NCBI GenBank assembly: GCA_029246865.1
Contig: JAQWMI010000004.1
Location: forward strand, 1 to 41,218
DNA length: 41,218 nt
Origin: Alphaproteobacteria bacterium
Lineage (GTDB): Bacteria > Pseudomonadota > Alphaproteobacteria > HIMB59
Direction of reading: 5' to 3'
Shown: in pieces, positions 27,878 through 37,158 of the stretch
Position numbering within the stretch: the stretch's first letter is position 1
Layout: each line of letters starts with the position of its first letter
Notes under the pieces: model-generated
Databases searched by the model: none
Told to the model about the DNA's origin: nothing
What the model saw: only the letters and a program-made list of their open reading frames with translations
Made by a program: the position numbers and the translations under genes

Positions 27878-29031
27878 TGTTTAACAATCTGAATAATTGT
27901 CATAATTTTAAGGACTTTCGTAAACTAGCAAAAAAAAGATTACCAAGTCCAATTTTTCATTACATTGACGGTGCAGCTGATGACGAAACAACTTACCGAC
28001 GAAATACGGAAGCTTATGAGCAATGTGATTTAGTTCCAAATGTTCTTACTGGTGTAAAAGATGTTGATATGTCTACAACTGTAATGGGACAAAAGTTAGA
28101 CATGCCTCTTTATTGTGCTCCAACTGCTCTTCAAAGATTGTTTCATCATGAAGGAGAAATTGCAGTTGGAAAAGCTGCAGAAAAGTACGGTACAATGTTT
28201 GGTGTGTCTTCATTGGGAACAGCAAGTATTGAAGAAATTTCTCAACAAATATCCTCTCCAAAATTATTTCAACTCTATGTTCACAAAGATCAGGGTCTCA
28301 ACAAAGATCTAATCGATCGTTGTAAGGCATCTAAATTTGAAACTTTGGCTGTTACTGTTGATACAGCAGTTGGCGGTAATCGAGAAAGAGATCTTTATAC
28401 AGGGTTTACTATCCCTATGAGACTGACTTTAAACAGCATGATGAGTTTTATGACTCATCCTATGTGGGCCTATAATTATTTTACTAAACCAAAATGGGAG
28501 CTAAGTAATTTAAAAAATCATATTTCTGAAGGCACTAATGTTATGACAAGTATCGGAGATTATTTTACCAAGATGTTAGATAACTCTTTAGACTGGAAAG
28601 GTGTTGAGGAAATTAATAAGAGATGGGGAGGGCAATTTGCCATCAAGGGTATAATGTCTGTTGAAGATGCTAAAAAAGCAGTCGATGTTGGTGCTTCTGC
28701 TATTATGCTTTCTAACCATGGAGGACGTCAGCTAGACGGAGCTAGATCTCCTTTTGATCAATTAGCTGAAGTTGTAGATGCCGTTGGAGATAAAGTTGAT
28801 GTTATTTGTGAAGGTGGAATTCAAAGAGGTACCCATGTTTTAAAAGCATTATCTCTTGGCGCAAAAGCTTGCTCAGGCGGGAGAATGTATCTCTATGCGC
28901 TCGCAGCAGGAGGTCAAAAAGGTGTTGAAAGAGCAATTGGTAATTTACGTAATGAAATTGAACGTGATATGAAATTGATGGGCGTTTCAAGTATAGACCA
29001 GTTAACAAAAAAAAATTTAAAATTTAGATAA
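27877..29031 (+). CDS. lldD: FMN-dependent alpha-hydroxy-acid (L-lactate) dehydrogenase
   Basis: LYCAPTALQRLFHHEGE, LAVTVDTAVGGNRERDLYTGF, LSNHGGRQLDGARSPFDQL. Confidence 0.9.
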   Translation: MFNNLNNCHNFKDFRKLAKKRLPSPIFHYIDGAADDETTYRRNTEAYEQCDLVPNVLTGVKDVDMSTTVMGQKLDMPLYCAPTALQRLFHHEGEIAVGKAAEKYGTMFGVSSLGTASIEEISQQISSPKLFQLYVHKDQGLNKDLIDRCKASKFETLAVTVDTAVGGNRERDLYTGFTIPMRLTLNSMMSFMTHPMWAYNYFTKPKWELSNLKNHISEGTNVMTSIGDYFTKMLDNSLDWKGVEEINKRWGGQFAIKGIMSVEDAKKAVDVGASAIMLSNHGGRQLDGARSPFDQLAEVVDAVGDKVDVICEGGIQRGTHVLKALSLGAKACSGGRMYLYALAAGGQKGVERAIGNLRNEIERDMKLMGVSSIDQLTKKNLKFR

Positions 29032-29057
29032 AATTATACTAGTTATTTGTTATTTAA

Positions 29058-29546
29058 ATGTTTTTAAAAAAATTTTTTCCTCAAAGTGATTTAGAATTTA
29101 AGTATGACGATGGAGGTAGGTCTGCAGCTGGTTATAAAGGTGTTACTGGAGATTGTGTAGTACGTTCCATAGCTATTGCTACTTCAATACCATATCAAAA
29201 AATTTATGATGATTTATATAAAGCTAATCAAATATTTAGAACAAATTCAAAGACTAAGCTTGCTAAAAGTTTGAAACCATCAAATGATAGTCCAAGAACA
29301 GGAACACACAGAATTATTCTAAAAAAATATTTAAGCCAATTAGGGTGGACTTGGACTCCTACGATGTTTATTGGAAAGGGATGTAAGGTGCATTTAAAAA
29401 AAAATGAACTTCCAACTGGTACAATAATTGTATCTTGCTCTAAACATATAACAGTTGTTAAAAATGGAGTTCTTTATGATACTTATAACTGCTCAAGAAA
29501 CGGAACTAGATGCGTATACGGATATTGGAAAGACAGCAGCGATTAG
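29058..29546 (+). CDS. Hypothetical protein, possible papain-like cysteine peptidase fold
   Basis: GDCVVRSIAIAT followed by SCSKHITVVKNGVLYDTYNCS suggests an ordered Cys/His/polar arrangement. Confidence 0.5.
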   Translation: MFLKKFFPQSDLEFKYDDGGRSAAGYKGVTGDCVVRSIAIATSIPYQKIYDDLYKANQIFRTNSKTKLAKSLKPSNDSPRTGTHRIILKKYLSQLGWTWTPTMFIGKGCKVHLKKNELPTGTIIVSCSKHITVVKNGVLYDTYNCSRNGTRCVYGYWKDSSD

Positions 29547-29573
29547 GAATTTATAAAAAATAAGAGATAAAAA

Positions 29574-29798
29574 TTAACAACAACTACAACTTGTTTTTTC
29601 TTTTTTTTGTATGTTGTTTTTAGGTTTCACATCTTTTATTTCATTATCTTTATCATGAATAGCTTTTTCTTCTTTTAAAATTCTATCCTCAAAATAAGCA
29701 TAAAGTGAGCTAAAACCAAGTTTTGAAGCTTTATTTTCTTCATAATTTTTACGACCTTTTAGGTCCTCAATCATTTGAATTATTTGTGGATTTTCCAT
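29574..29798 (-). CDS. Small hypothetical protein with C-terminal Cys cluster
   Basis: 74-aa ORF ending KEKTSCSCC. Confidence 0.45.
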   Translation of the reverse strand: MENPQIIQMIEDLKGRKNYEENKASKLGFSSLYAYFEDRILKEEKAIHDKDNEIKDVKPKNNIQKKEKTSCSCC

Positions 29799-29906
29799 AA
29801 TTATTTATCATATAAAAAAACTTAAATTTCAATAATTTTATTCTTATATTATTATCAATAATGTTTAAAATATTAAATAAATAAAAAGCATTTAAAGGAG
29901 ATAATT

Positions 29907-30203
29907 ATGGCAACAGAGATTCAAATTAAGCATTCTGCGAGTGGAATGATTAAGACAGGTTTGTATGGTTTTAGTTGGACATATTTGTTTTTTGGTTGGT
30001 TTGTTCCTTTATTTAGGGGCGAGTTAGGCGTGGGAGCACTCCATCTTCTTTTTACTTTTTTTACATTTGGTTTATGGCAACTTATAGTTTGCTTTCTCTA
30101 TAACAAACAATATATGACGAGAATGCTTACTAACGGATGGGTTCTTGCTGGAACCGATCAAGATAATTTAAAGGCGCGAGCGGCTTTAAATATTGCTAGT
30201 TAG
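29907..30203 (+). CDS. Small integral membrane protein (98 aa)
   Basis: GFSWTYLFFGWFVPLFRGELGVGALHLLFTFFTFGLWQLIVCFLYNKQY, with RBS AAAGGAG. Confidence 0.7.
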   Translation: MATEIQIKHSASGMIKTGLYGFSWTYLFFGWFVPLFRGELGVGALHLLFTFFTFGLWQLIVCFLYNKQYMTRMLTNGWVLAGTDQDNLKARAALNIAS

Positions 30204-30310
30204 TTTTTTTAAAATAGAAGCTTTTTATAACGATTTATTAATTAAATGATTTTGTGATATGTTCTTAAAAAGATAATAAGAATACTCAAAATATATGATA
30301 AAATTAATTT

Positions 30311-30826
30311 ATGTCTAAAATTATTTTTTCACTTTTAATTATTTTTTCTTTTAGTGCTTTCGCTTTAGAAATTAGCTCTCCAGCATTTAATGATGGAGAT
30401 AACATTCCAAAAAAATATGGATGCAAGTACAATGGAGGTAGTAACATATCTATTCCGTTAGAATTCTCAAATATTCCAGATGATGCAAAATCTCTTGCTT
30501 TAATTATTGATGACCCGGATGCAATGAGCGTTGCTGGTAAAATATGGGTACATTGGATTTTAGTAGATATACCAACTGAAACTAAACAACTGACAGAAAT
30601 CAAAGATGGAAAATTAGGTATCGGTCAAACTGGAAGAAATAGTAACGGTAAAAAAAATTATGGTGGACCGTGCCCTCCTAATGGAGTCCATGTTTATAAT
30701 ATAAAAGTCTATGCTTTAAACATTGAAATAAAGAAAAGTTTAGGGGCAATGACGCAAAAAAAATTCGAAAAGAAATACAAAAAAGAAATTATTAGTTCTT
30801 CTATGATTTCTGGAAAATATAAATAA
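30311..30826 (+). CDS. YbhB/YbcL family (PEBP/Raf kinase inhibitor-like) protein, exported
   Basis: Signal peptide; LALIIDDPDAMSVAGKIWVHWILVDIP, YGGPCPPNGVHVYNIKVYAL. Confidence 0.93.
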   Translation: MSKIIFSLLIIFSFSAFALEISSPAFNDGDNIPKKYGCKYNGGSNISIPLEFSNIPDDAKSLALIIDDPDAMSVAGKIWVHWILVDIPTETKQLTEIKDGKLGIGQTGRNSNGKKNYGGPCPPNGVHVYNIKVYALNIEIKKSLGAMTQKKFEKKYKKEIISSSMISGKYK

Positions 30827-30835
30827 TCTTAGAGG

Positions 30836-31070
30836 GGCGTTCTGTTGCCCGGCCGCCCCAAGGCCGCGCTTTCCTAATTAATTAGGCAGCGAGAGCTAAG
30901 TTATTATTTTTAGCAATTATAATTAAGTCTCTATAACGAAGAAACGCTTCCAACGAGCAAAAATTATACCATTCAGAGCAAGTCAAACCTGTTTCATCCC
31001 CATAAATTTTTGGTGGAGATGGAGGGTACCGCCCCCTCGTCCTATACACCTAGTACATATAACGTTTATT
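30836..31070 (-). ncRNA. ssrA: tmRNA, circularly permuted two-piece type; ends approximate
   Basis: Minus strand: acceptor piece ends CATCTCCACCA (CCA at 31011-31013); coding piece starts GGGGATG at 31001 and pairs with CATCTCC; tag ORF 30882-30914 GCT AAA AAT AAT AAC TTA GCT CTC GCT GCC TAA = AKNNNLALAA. Confidence 0.9.
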
Positions 31071-31130
31071 GCTATAGTTGTTAAAACAACGGACTTAGTA
31101 TACTTTATTTCAGGAATCTATTAAACAACA

Positions 31131-32072
31131 ATGACAAAAAAAGACGAATCTCAGATAAAAAAAATAAGATCGAAGAGTTATTCAACTTTACGCGCAACCT
31201 CTCCAGCTATAGAAAAAATTTTATATAAACCAATAAAAGTTCTTGATCACGGTTTCATTAGAGTTATTGATTATATGGGTACAGATCAGTCAATTGTTCA
31301 AGCTGCAAGAGTCTCCTATGGAGAAGGCACTAAAAAACTCAGAGAAGACAGAGGACTTATTAGATACTTACTAAGTCATTGGCATACAACACCTTTTGAA
31401 ATGTGTGAAATCAAATTTCATGTCAAACTTCCAATTTTTGTTGCTAGGCAATGGATTAGACATAGAACAGCAAATGTTAATGAATACTCTGCAAGATACT
31501 CTGTTTTAGATAGAGAGTTTTATGTTCCGGAAATTAATCAACTAGGATCGCAGTCAACTACTAACAAACAAGGTCGTTCAGAATCTCTAAATAAAAATTT
31601 TGCTAAGCAAGCTCAAAAACTTATCAAAGATAATTCTAATCAACTCTATGATGATTATCAAAATCTCCTCAATGGTAATTTACTTAATAAAGATGAATAC
31701 GAAGAGGGAGAGGGTTTAGCTCGAGAACTAGCAAGAACCACTTTACCATTAAACTATTATACTCAATGGTATTGGAAAGTTGATCTTCATAACTTAATGC
31801 ATTTTTTAAAATTAAGGGCTGATAGTCATGCACAGTACGAAATACAAATTTATGCAGAAAAAATGATTGATGTTTTAAAAAAATGGGTCCCTTTAACTTA
31901 TGAAGCTTTTGAAGATTATAGAAACAATTCATATCAGCTCTCAAAAGAAGCAGTAAAAATTTTAAAAGATATTTTGGCTGGAAAAAAAATTAATATTAAG
32001 AAATATAAATTATCTCCAAGAGAGTTGAGAGAACTTGAAACACGATTTTCTGTTAAAATTCTTAAGGATTAA
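31131..32072 (+). CDS. thyX: FAD-dependent thymidylate synthase
   Basis: ThyX motif [15 protein letters not shown]. Confidence 0.94.
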   Translation: MTKKDESQIKKIRSKSYSTLRATSPAIEKILYKPIKVLDHGFIRVIDYMGTDQSIVQAARVSYGEGTKKLREDRGLIRYLLSHWHTTPFEMCEIKFHVKLPIFVARQWIRHRTANVNEYSARYSVLDREFYVPEINQLGSQSTTNKQGRSESLNKNFAKQAQKLIKDNSNQLYDDYQNLLNGNLLNKDEYEEGEGLARELARTTLPLNYYTQWYWKVDLHNLMHFLKLRADSHAQYEIQIYAEKMIDVLKKWVPLTYEAFEDYRNNSYQLSKEAVKILKDILAGKKINIKKYKLSPRELRELETRFSVKILKD

Positions 32073-32815
32073 TTAGCAGACTTACTTAGAATTTTACTAA
32101 CAATATTTTCAAATTGTTTTGTATATTCATTTTTAAAATCAAAACAATAAGGCTTACCTGAGTCACAACTTTGTGGCACTCCTTCTTTAAAGGGAAGTTC
32201 TTCTAAAAGTTCAATATCTTCTTTTATTAAGGTTTTTTTTGTTTTGGATTTTCCAAAAATATAATTTTTATCACCATTGGTCTCTAAATATCCCATATTT
32301 TCAACAACACCTAGGATTGGTACGCCAGTTTTGATAAACATATTAATTCCTCTAATAACATCCTTTAAAGAGAGTAGTTGTGGAGTGGTTATAATAACCG
32401 CCCCAGTTAATTTTAGTTGCTGAGACATAGATATTTGAACATCGCCTGTGCCTGGAGGAAAATCAACAATCATATAATCTATTTCTCCCCAATTAGTCTT
32501 ATTAATAAGACCATCAAGCCCTTTGGTAAGCATAGGACCTCTCCAAATAACTGCCTGCTCTTCATCTACTAAAAAGCCAATAGACATGGCCTTGATTCCA
32601 AATACTTCAAAGGGTTGAAATTTACCATCAATTACTTCAGGTTCTTTATCTTGTATTCCTAATAGTGTTGGGACACTAGGTCCATATATATCAGCATCAA
32701 GTAATCCGACTTTATATCCTTGATTTGCAAGGGTTATTGCAATGTTGCAGGCAACTGTAGATTTACCTACACCACCTTTACAGCTAGAAATTCCAAAACA
32801 AGTCTTGATATTCAT
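32069..32815 (-). CDS. Mrp/NBP35-family P-loop ATPase
   Basis: [54 protein letters not shown]. Confidence 0.92.
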   Translation of the reverse strand: MNIKTCFGISSCKGGVGKSTVACNIAITLANQGYKVGLLDADIYGPSVPTLLGIQDKEPEVIDGKFQPFEVFGIKAMSIGFLVDEEQAVIWRGPMLTKGLDGLINKTNWGEIDYMIVDFPPGTGDVQISMSQQLKLTGAVIITTPQLLSLKDVIRGINMFIKTGVPILGVVENMGYLETNGDKNYIFGKSKTKKTLIKEDIELLEELPFKEGVPQSCDSGKPYCFDFKNEYTKQFENIVSKILSKSAN

Positions 32816-32841
32816 GAGTTAGTCATTATTTATATTATATC

Positions 32842-33942
32842 GTGAACAAAAGCATATATAAAATTTTTTCTCTAGATGGTCCTTGGGGCCAAGCACCTGG
32901 TGGAGGATCAAACAAACCAGGCGGTTATAATAACCCAGAGTCAATCGATGACTTACTTAAAGATTTAAAAAATAAATATAATTTTAAAATGCCTTTTAAA
33001 GGCGGAGCAAAGGGTTTCTCTATATTGCTAATGATTGCCCTTATTCTTTGGGCATTAACAGGTTTTTATAGAGTAGAGCCAGACGAGCAAGGTGTAGAGC
33101 TTTTATTTGGAAAATGGAATGAAAGTACTACAGCGCCCGGTCTTCATTATTTTTTTCCAACTCCAATTGGAAAAGTTTTAACACCAAAAGTGGAGGCTAT
33201 TAGAAAAATTAATGTTGGATTTAGAAGTAATGGAGATCTAACTAGAGATGTGCTAGAGGAAAGTCTGATGCTTACTTCAGATCAAAATATATCAGATTTA
33301 GACTATACAGTTTTATTTAGAGTAAAGGATGCCGGTCAATTTCTATTTAATCTTAGAGACCCTGAAGAGACTGTTAAGGTTATTTCTGAAAGTGTTCTTC
33401 GTGAAGTTGTTGGCAAGACAAGATTAGAAGATTTGTTAACAGTTTCTCGACAATCTGTTGAGAGAGAATCTAGAACCATACTCCAAGATTTATTAGATGA
33501 GTACGAGGCAGGTATATTGATACAGTCTATTCAACTTCAAGACGTAAACCCTCCAAAAGAGGTTATTGACGCCTTTGATGACGTTCAAAAAGCTAGACAA
33601 GACAAAGAAAAAACAGTTAACCAGGCTGAAGCTTATAGTAATACGATTGTACCTGAGGCTAGAGGAAAAGCTGAAAAAATACTTCAAGAAGCTGAAGGTT
33701 ATAAAAACAAATTAATTAAACAAGCTGAAGGTGAAGCCAGTAGATTTACACAGGTGCTTAAAACTTATCAATCAGCAGAAGAAACAACAAGAAAAAGAAT
33801 ATATTTAGAAACCATGAGAGATGTACTTTCAAACTCTACCAAAGTGATGATCGATAATGACTCTGGAAACGGTGTGGTTCCATATTTACCTCTTAACGAA
33901 TTAACAAAAAATAAAAATAATGGGTCTGTAAATGAAAACTAG
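32842..33942 (+). CDS. hflK: FtsH protease modulator HflK
   Basis: Gly/Pro-rich N-terminus, single TM, band-7 domain; adjacent hflC; GTG start. Confidence 0.93.
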   Translation: MNKSIYKIFSLDGPWGQAPGGGSNKPGGYNNPESIDDLLKDLKNKYNFKMPFKGGAKGFSILLMIALILWALTGFYRVEPDEQGVELLFGKWNESTTAPGLHYFFPTPIGKVLTPKVEAIRKINVGFRSNGDLTRDVLEESLMLTSDQNISDLDYTVLFRVKDAGQFLFNLRDPEETVKVISESVLREVVGKTRLEDLLTVSRQSVERESRTILQDLLDEYEAGILIQSIQLQDVNPPKEVIDAFDDVQKARQDKEKTVNQAEAYSNTIVPEARGKAEKILQEAEGYKNKLIKQAEGEASRFTQVLKTYQSAEETTRKRIYLETMRDVLSNSTKVMIDNDSGNGVVPYLPLNELTKNKNNGSVNEN

Positions 33943-34801
33943 AAATATCATCATTCTAGCAATATTGACATTTGCTATAATGTTAACAAGTGGTTTTTTC
34001 TTTGTAGTTGATCAAACTAAACAAGTTATTGTTCTCCAATTTGGTGAGCCTAAAGCAGTGCATCAAACACCTGGATTAAAATTCAAATTACCTTTCATCC
34101 AAAACGTTGTATATTATGACAGTAGAGTTTTAAATTTAGATCCAGCTCAAGAAGAAGTAATTTTAAGAGACCAAAAAAGAGTTGTTGTCGATACAATCGT
34201 AAGATATGAAATCAAAGACCCTCTCAAATTTTTCCAAACTACTAGAACAGAATTAGCTCTTATTGATAGACTTGGTAGAATTATTAATTCATCTGTTAGA
34301 GGTGTTATTTCACAATACTATCTAATTGATTTACTTTCTGAAACTAGAAATAAAATTATGGCTGAGATTTTAGAAAATGTGAAAGAAGATGAAGGAAATT
34401 TTGGTATTGAGATTGTTGATTTAAGACTCAAAAGAACTGAGTTAACCAATGAGGTCCAAGGTAACGTTTTTGATAGAATGAGAACTGAAAGAGAAAGAGA
34501 GGCTAATCTTTTAAGAGCTGAAGGTCAGGAGATTTCTCAAAAAATTAAAGCTACAGCAGATAGAGAAAAAATTGAAATCGTGGCGGAAGCTGAAAAACAA
34601 TCCAATATACTTAGAGGTACTGGTGAAGCGGCTAGAAATAAAATCTTAAACGATGCCTTCGCTGAAGATCCTGAATTTTTTGAATTTATAAGATCTATGG
34701 AAGCTTATGCCGACACTTTTGATGACGGTTCTACTACAATGGTTATTTCACCTGATAGCGACTTCTTTGAGTTTTTTGAAAACTCAAGCGGAACACAATA
34801 A
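33932..34801 (+). CDS. hflC: Protease modulator HflC
   Basis: N-terminal TM, VDQTKQVIVLQFGEPKAVHQTPGLKFKLPF, band-7 domain. Confidence 0.93.
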   Translation: MKTRNIIILAILTFAIMLTSGFFFVVDQTKQVIVLQFGEPKAVHQTPGLKFKLPFIQNVVYYDSRVLNLDPAQEEVILRDQKRVVVDTIVRYEIKDPLKFFQTTRTELALIDRLGRIINSSVRGVISQYYLIDLLSETRNKIMAEILENVKEDEGNFGIEIVDLRLKRTELTNEVQGNVFDRMRTEREREANLLRAEGQEISQKIKATADREKIEIVAEAEKQSNILRGTGEAARNKILNDAFAEDPEFFEFIRSMEAYADTFDDGSTTMVISPDSDFFEFFENSSGTQ

Positions 34802-34871
34802 AGAAATACTTTTCTTGAGTTTTTCAAATTATAAATCTAGGTTTAATAACTACACGTAACTATATTAAAAA

Positions 34872-36257
34872 ATGTTTAAAAAAATATTTATATTTTTAAT
34901 AATTTCTTTTATTTCAATCCAAAATAGTTTTGCTCAATTTGAAACAGGTTATGCAGATCTTGTTGAAAAACTTTTACCTTCTGTTGTAAGTATTGTAACT
35001 ACTCAAGTTGTCCAAAGACAAAGTAAAAATGTTCCCGAATTTCCTGAAGGTCATCCATTTAATGATATGTTTGAAGATTTTTTTGGAAATCAAATGCCTC
35101 AAAGAGAAAATATGACGGCACTAGGATCAGGTTTTGTTATCAGCAATGAGGGGTATATCGTAACTAATCACCATGTCATAGATAAAGCTGATCAAATTCA
35201 GGTAGTTTTTAGTAATCAAGTAAAAGAAATTGAAGCAACCTTAGTTGGCAGTGACCCAAAAACTGATATAGCTGTTTTAAAAATTAATCCAAAAAGTTTA
35301 AATAATAATGCACTTTCCTGGGGAGACTCAAATGTTTCTAGAGTGGGTGATATTGTATTAGCAATTGGTAATCCTCTTGGTTTAGGCGGAACTGTTACTT
35401 CTGGAATAATTTCCTCAATCAATAGAGATATTGGTGGAGGTCCATATGTAGACTTTATCCAAACAGATGCTCCTATCAATCGTGGTAACTCAGGAGGACC
35501 TTTATTTAATTTAAGTGGAGAAGTAATAGGCATTAACTCCATGATCATTTCGCAAACCGGTGGAAGTGTAGGTTTAGGTTTTTCTATTCCTGCATCTACA
35601 GCTCAATTGATTGTTAATGATTTAATATCTTTTGTACAAGCTAAAAGAGGATGGCTTGGAGTTCAAATACAAGACCTTTCTATTGAGTTTTCTGAGAGTT
35701 TAAGTTTTGAAGGTACTGACGGTGCTTTTGTGGCTTCAGTTGATCCTTTAAGTCCAGCTGGAAAAGCAGGAATACTTGCAGGAGATATCATTGTAGAATT
35801 TGACTCTAAAGATATCAAATCTTATAAAGACTTACCTAAAGTTGTTGCTGAAACTCCTATTGGAAAAGAAGTTAAAGTAAAGGTATGGAGAAATAAGAAA
35901 TACGAAGAAGTTATAGTTAAAATTGATGAGTTAAATGAAGGTGTTATTGCTAAAGCTGACGGATCTGAGATTGTTGAATTAGATATTACTGTAGCAGAAT
36001 TAAGCTCTAAAAATATCGAAGATCTAGCTTTAACCAATATTAAAAATGGTATCATTGTTAAGTCAGTTGGTTCCAAAAATAGTAATTTACTTGTTGATGA
36101 TGTGATTATTCAAGTAAGTAGTGAAAAAGTCTCAACCATAAAAGATTTTAAAAATATAATTAAAGAAAATAAACGCCTAAAAAGAGACAAAATTTTATTA
36201 AGAGTCGTTAGAAGTGGTAATGAATTTTGGCTTATAAATCCATTCTTAGTTGAATAA
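34872..36257 (+). CDS. Do/DegP family periplasmic serine protease
   Basis: Signal peptide; TNHHVI, DPKTDIAVLKI, NRGNSGGPLFN triad motifs; two PDZ-like regions. Confidence 0.94.
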   Translation: MFKKIFIFLIISFISIQNSFAQFETGYADLVEKLLPSVVSIVTTQVVQRQSKNVPEFPEGHPFNDMFEDFFGNQMPQRENMTALGSGFVISNEGYIVTNHHVIDKADQIQVVFSNQVKEIEATLVGSDPKTDIAVLKINPKSLNNNALSWGDSNVSRVGDIVLAIGNPLGLGGTVTSGIISSINRDIGGGPYVDFIQTDAPINRGNSGGPLFNLSGEVIGINSMIISQTGGSVGLGFSIPASTAQLIVNDLISFVQAKRGWLGVQIQDLSIEFSESLSFEGTDGAFVASVDPLSPAGKAGILAGDIIVEFDSKDIKSYKDLPKVVAETPIGKEVKVKVWRNKKYEEVIVKIDELNEGVIAKADGSEIVELDITVAELSSKNIEDLALTNIKNGIIVKSVGSKNSNLLVDDVIIQVSSEKVSTIKDFKNIIKENKRLKRDKILLRVVRSGNEFWLINPFLVE

Positions 36258-37158
36258 AACTATTTTTGTTGTTGGACCGACTTGTTCCGGTAAAAATGAT
36301 TTCGCCTATCAGTTGTCTAAGAACTTTAAAATTGAAATTATAAATTGTGATAGCATCCAAGTTTATAAAGATCTTAAGATATTATCAAATCGTCCTAATA
36401 AAATAGAAGAAAAAATTGTTCCTCATCATTTATATGGATATATTCAAAATAAAGTTTTTTCAGTTCAGAAATGGCGTGAAGATGTTCAAATTATTTTACC
36501 ACAAATAAGAGCTAGAGGTAACATACCTGTCTTTGTTGGAGGTACTGGTTTGTATGTTCAATCTTTAATTGAAGGCATCTCAGAAATACCTGTCACACAA
36601 AAAAAATATAAAGATGAGGCTGAAGAAATGCTTTTATCTAAAGGTGCTGATTATTGTATCGATTTTTTAAATAAATTTTATAAGGAAAATATTTTCCCAA
36701 AAGATCGTCAAAGATTAGTTAATAGAGTTGCTTTTTGTCTTGAATTTAATGTTGTTATGGAAAGTTTTTATGGAAATAGAAAACCGATCACACCTAATTC
36801 TTTAGTAGTTCAAGTCTTTAAGCCAAAGAAAGAATTATATGATTTTGCGGAAGAAAGGTTTGATATGATGATACAAAAAGGAGCTATAGAGGAAGCTAGA
36901 GATATAGCGCAATATAAAAATATATCTAAAACTTTATTAAAAGCGCACGGCTTACCTGAGTTAATTCAATATACTAAGAGCAGACTTTCCTTAGAAGACG
37001 CTATTTTTGATGGAAAACACAATACCAAAAGATACATAAAAAGGCAGTTTACTTGGTGGAATAATCAAAATTTCTCTCCCTTAAATATTCGAACTTATTT
37101 CAAAAAAAGCTTTCCCAACGATGTAATTGAAAATATAAGTATATACTTAAAAAAATGA
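36250..37158 (+). CDS. miaA: tRNA dimethylallyltransferase
   Basis: VGPTCSGKN, NCDSIQVYKDL, VPHHLYG, PVFVGGTGLYVQSL, RYIKRQFTWW; TTG start overlapping the protease gene. Confidence 0.9.
   Translation: MNKTIFVVGPTCSGKNDFAYQLSKNFKIEIINCDSIQVYKDLKILSNRPNKIEEKIVPHHLYGYIQNKVFSVQKWREDVQIILPQIRARGNIPVFVGGTGLYVQSLIEGISEIPVTQKKYKDEAEEMLLSKGADYCIDFLNKFYKENIFPKDRQRLVNRVAFCLEFNVVMESFYGNRKPITPNSLVVQVFKPKKELYDFAEERFDMMIQKGAIEEARDIAQYKNISKTLLKAHGLPELIQYTKSRLSLEDAIFDGKHNTKRYIKRQFTWWNNQNFSPLNIRTYFKKSFPNDVIENISIYLKK

Noticed and set aside
28073-29008. ORFs 28073..28261 (-), 28115..28312 (+), 28802..29008 (-)
   Set aside because: Alternative frames inside lldD; no independent start signals or motifs.
35216-35548. 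110-aa minus-strand ORF, with 35822..36076
   Set aside because: Antisense to the degP-like coding sequence; shadow ORFs.
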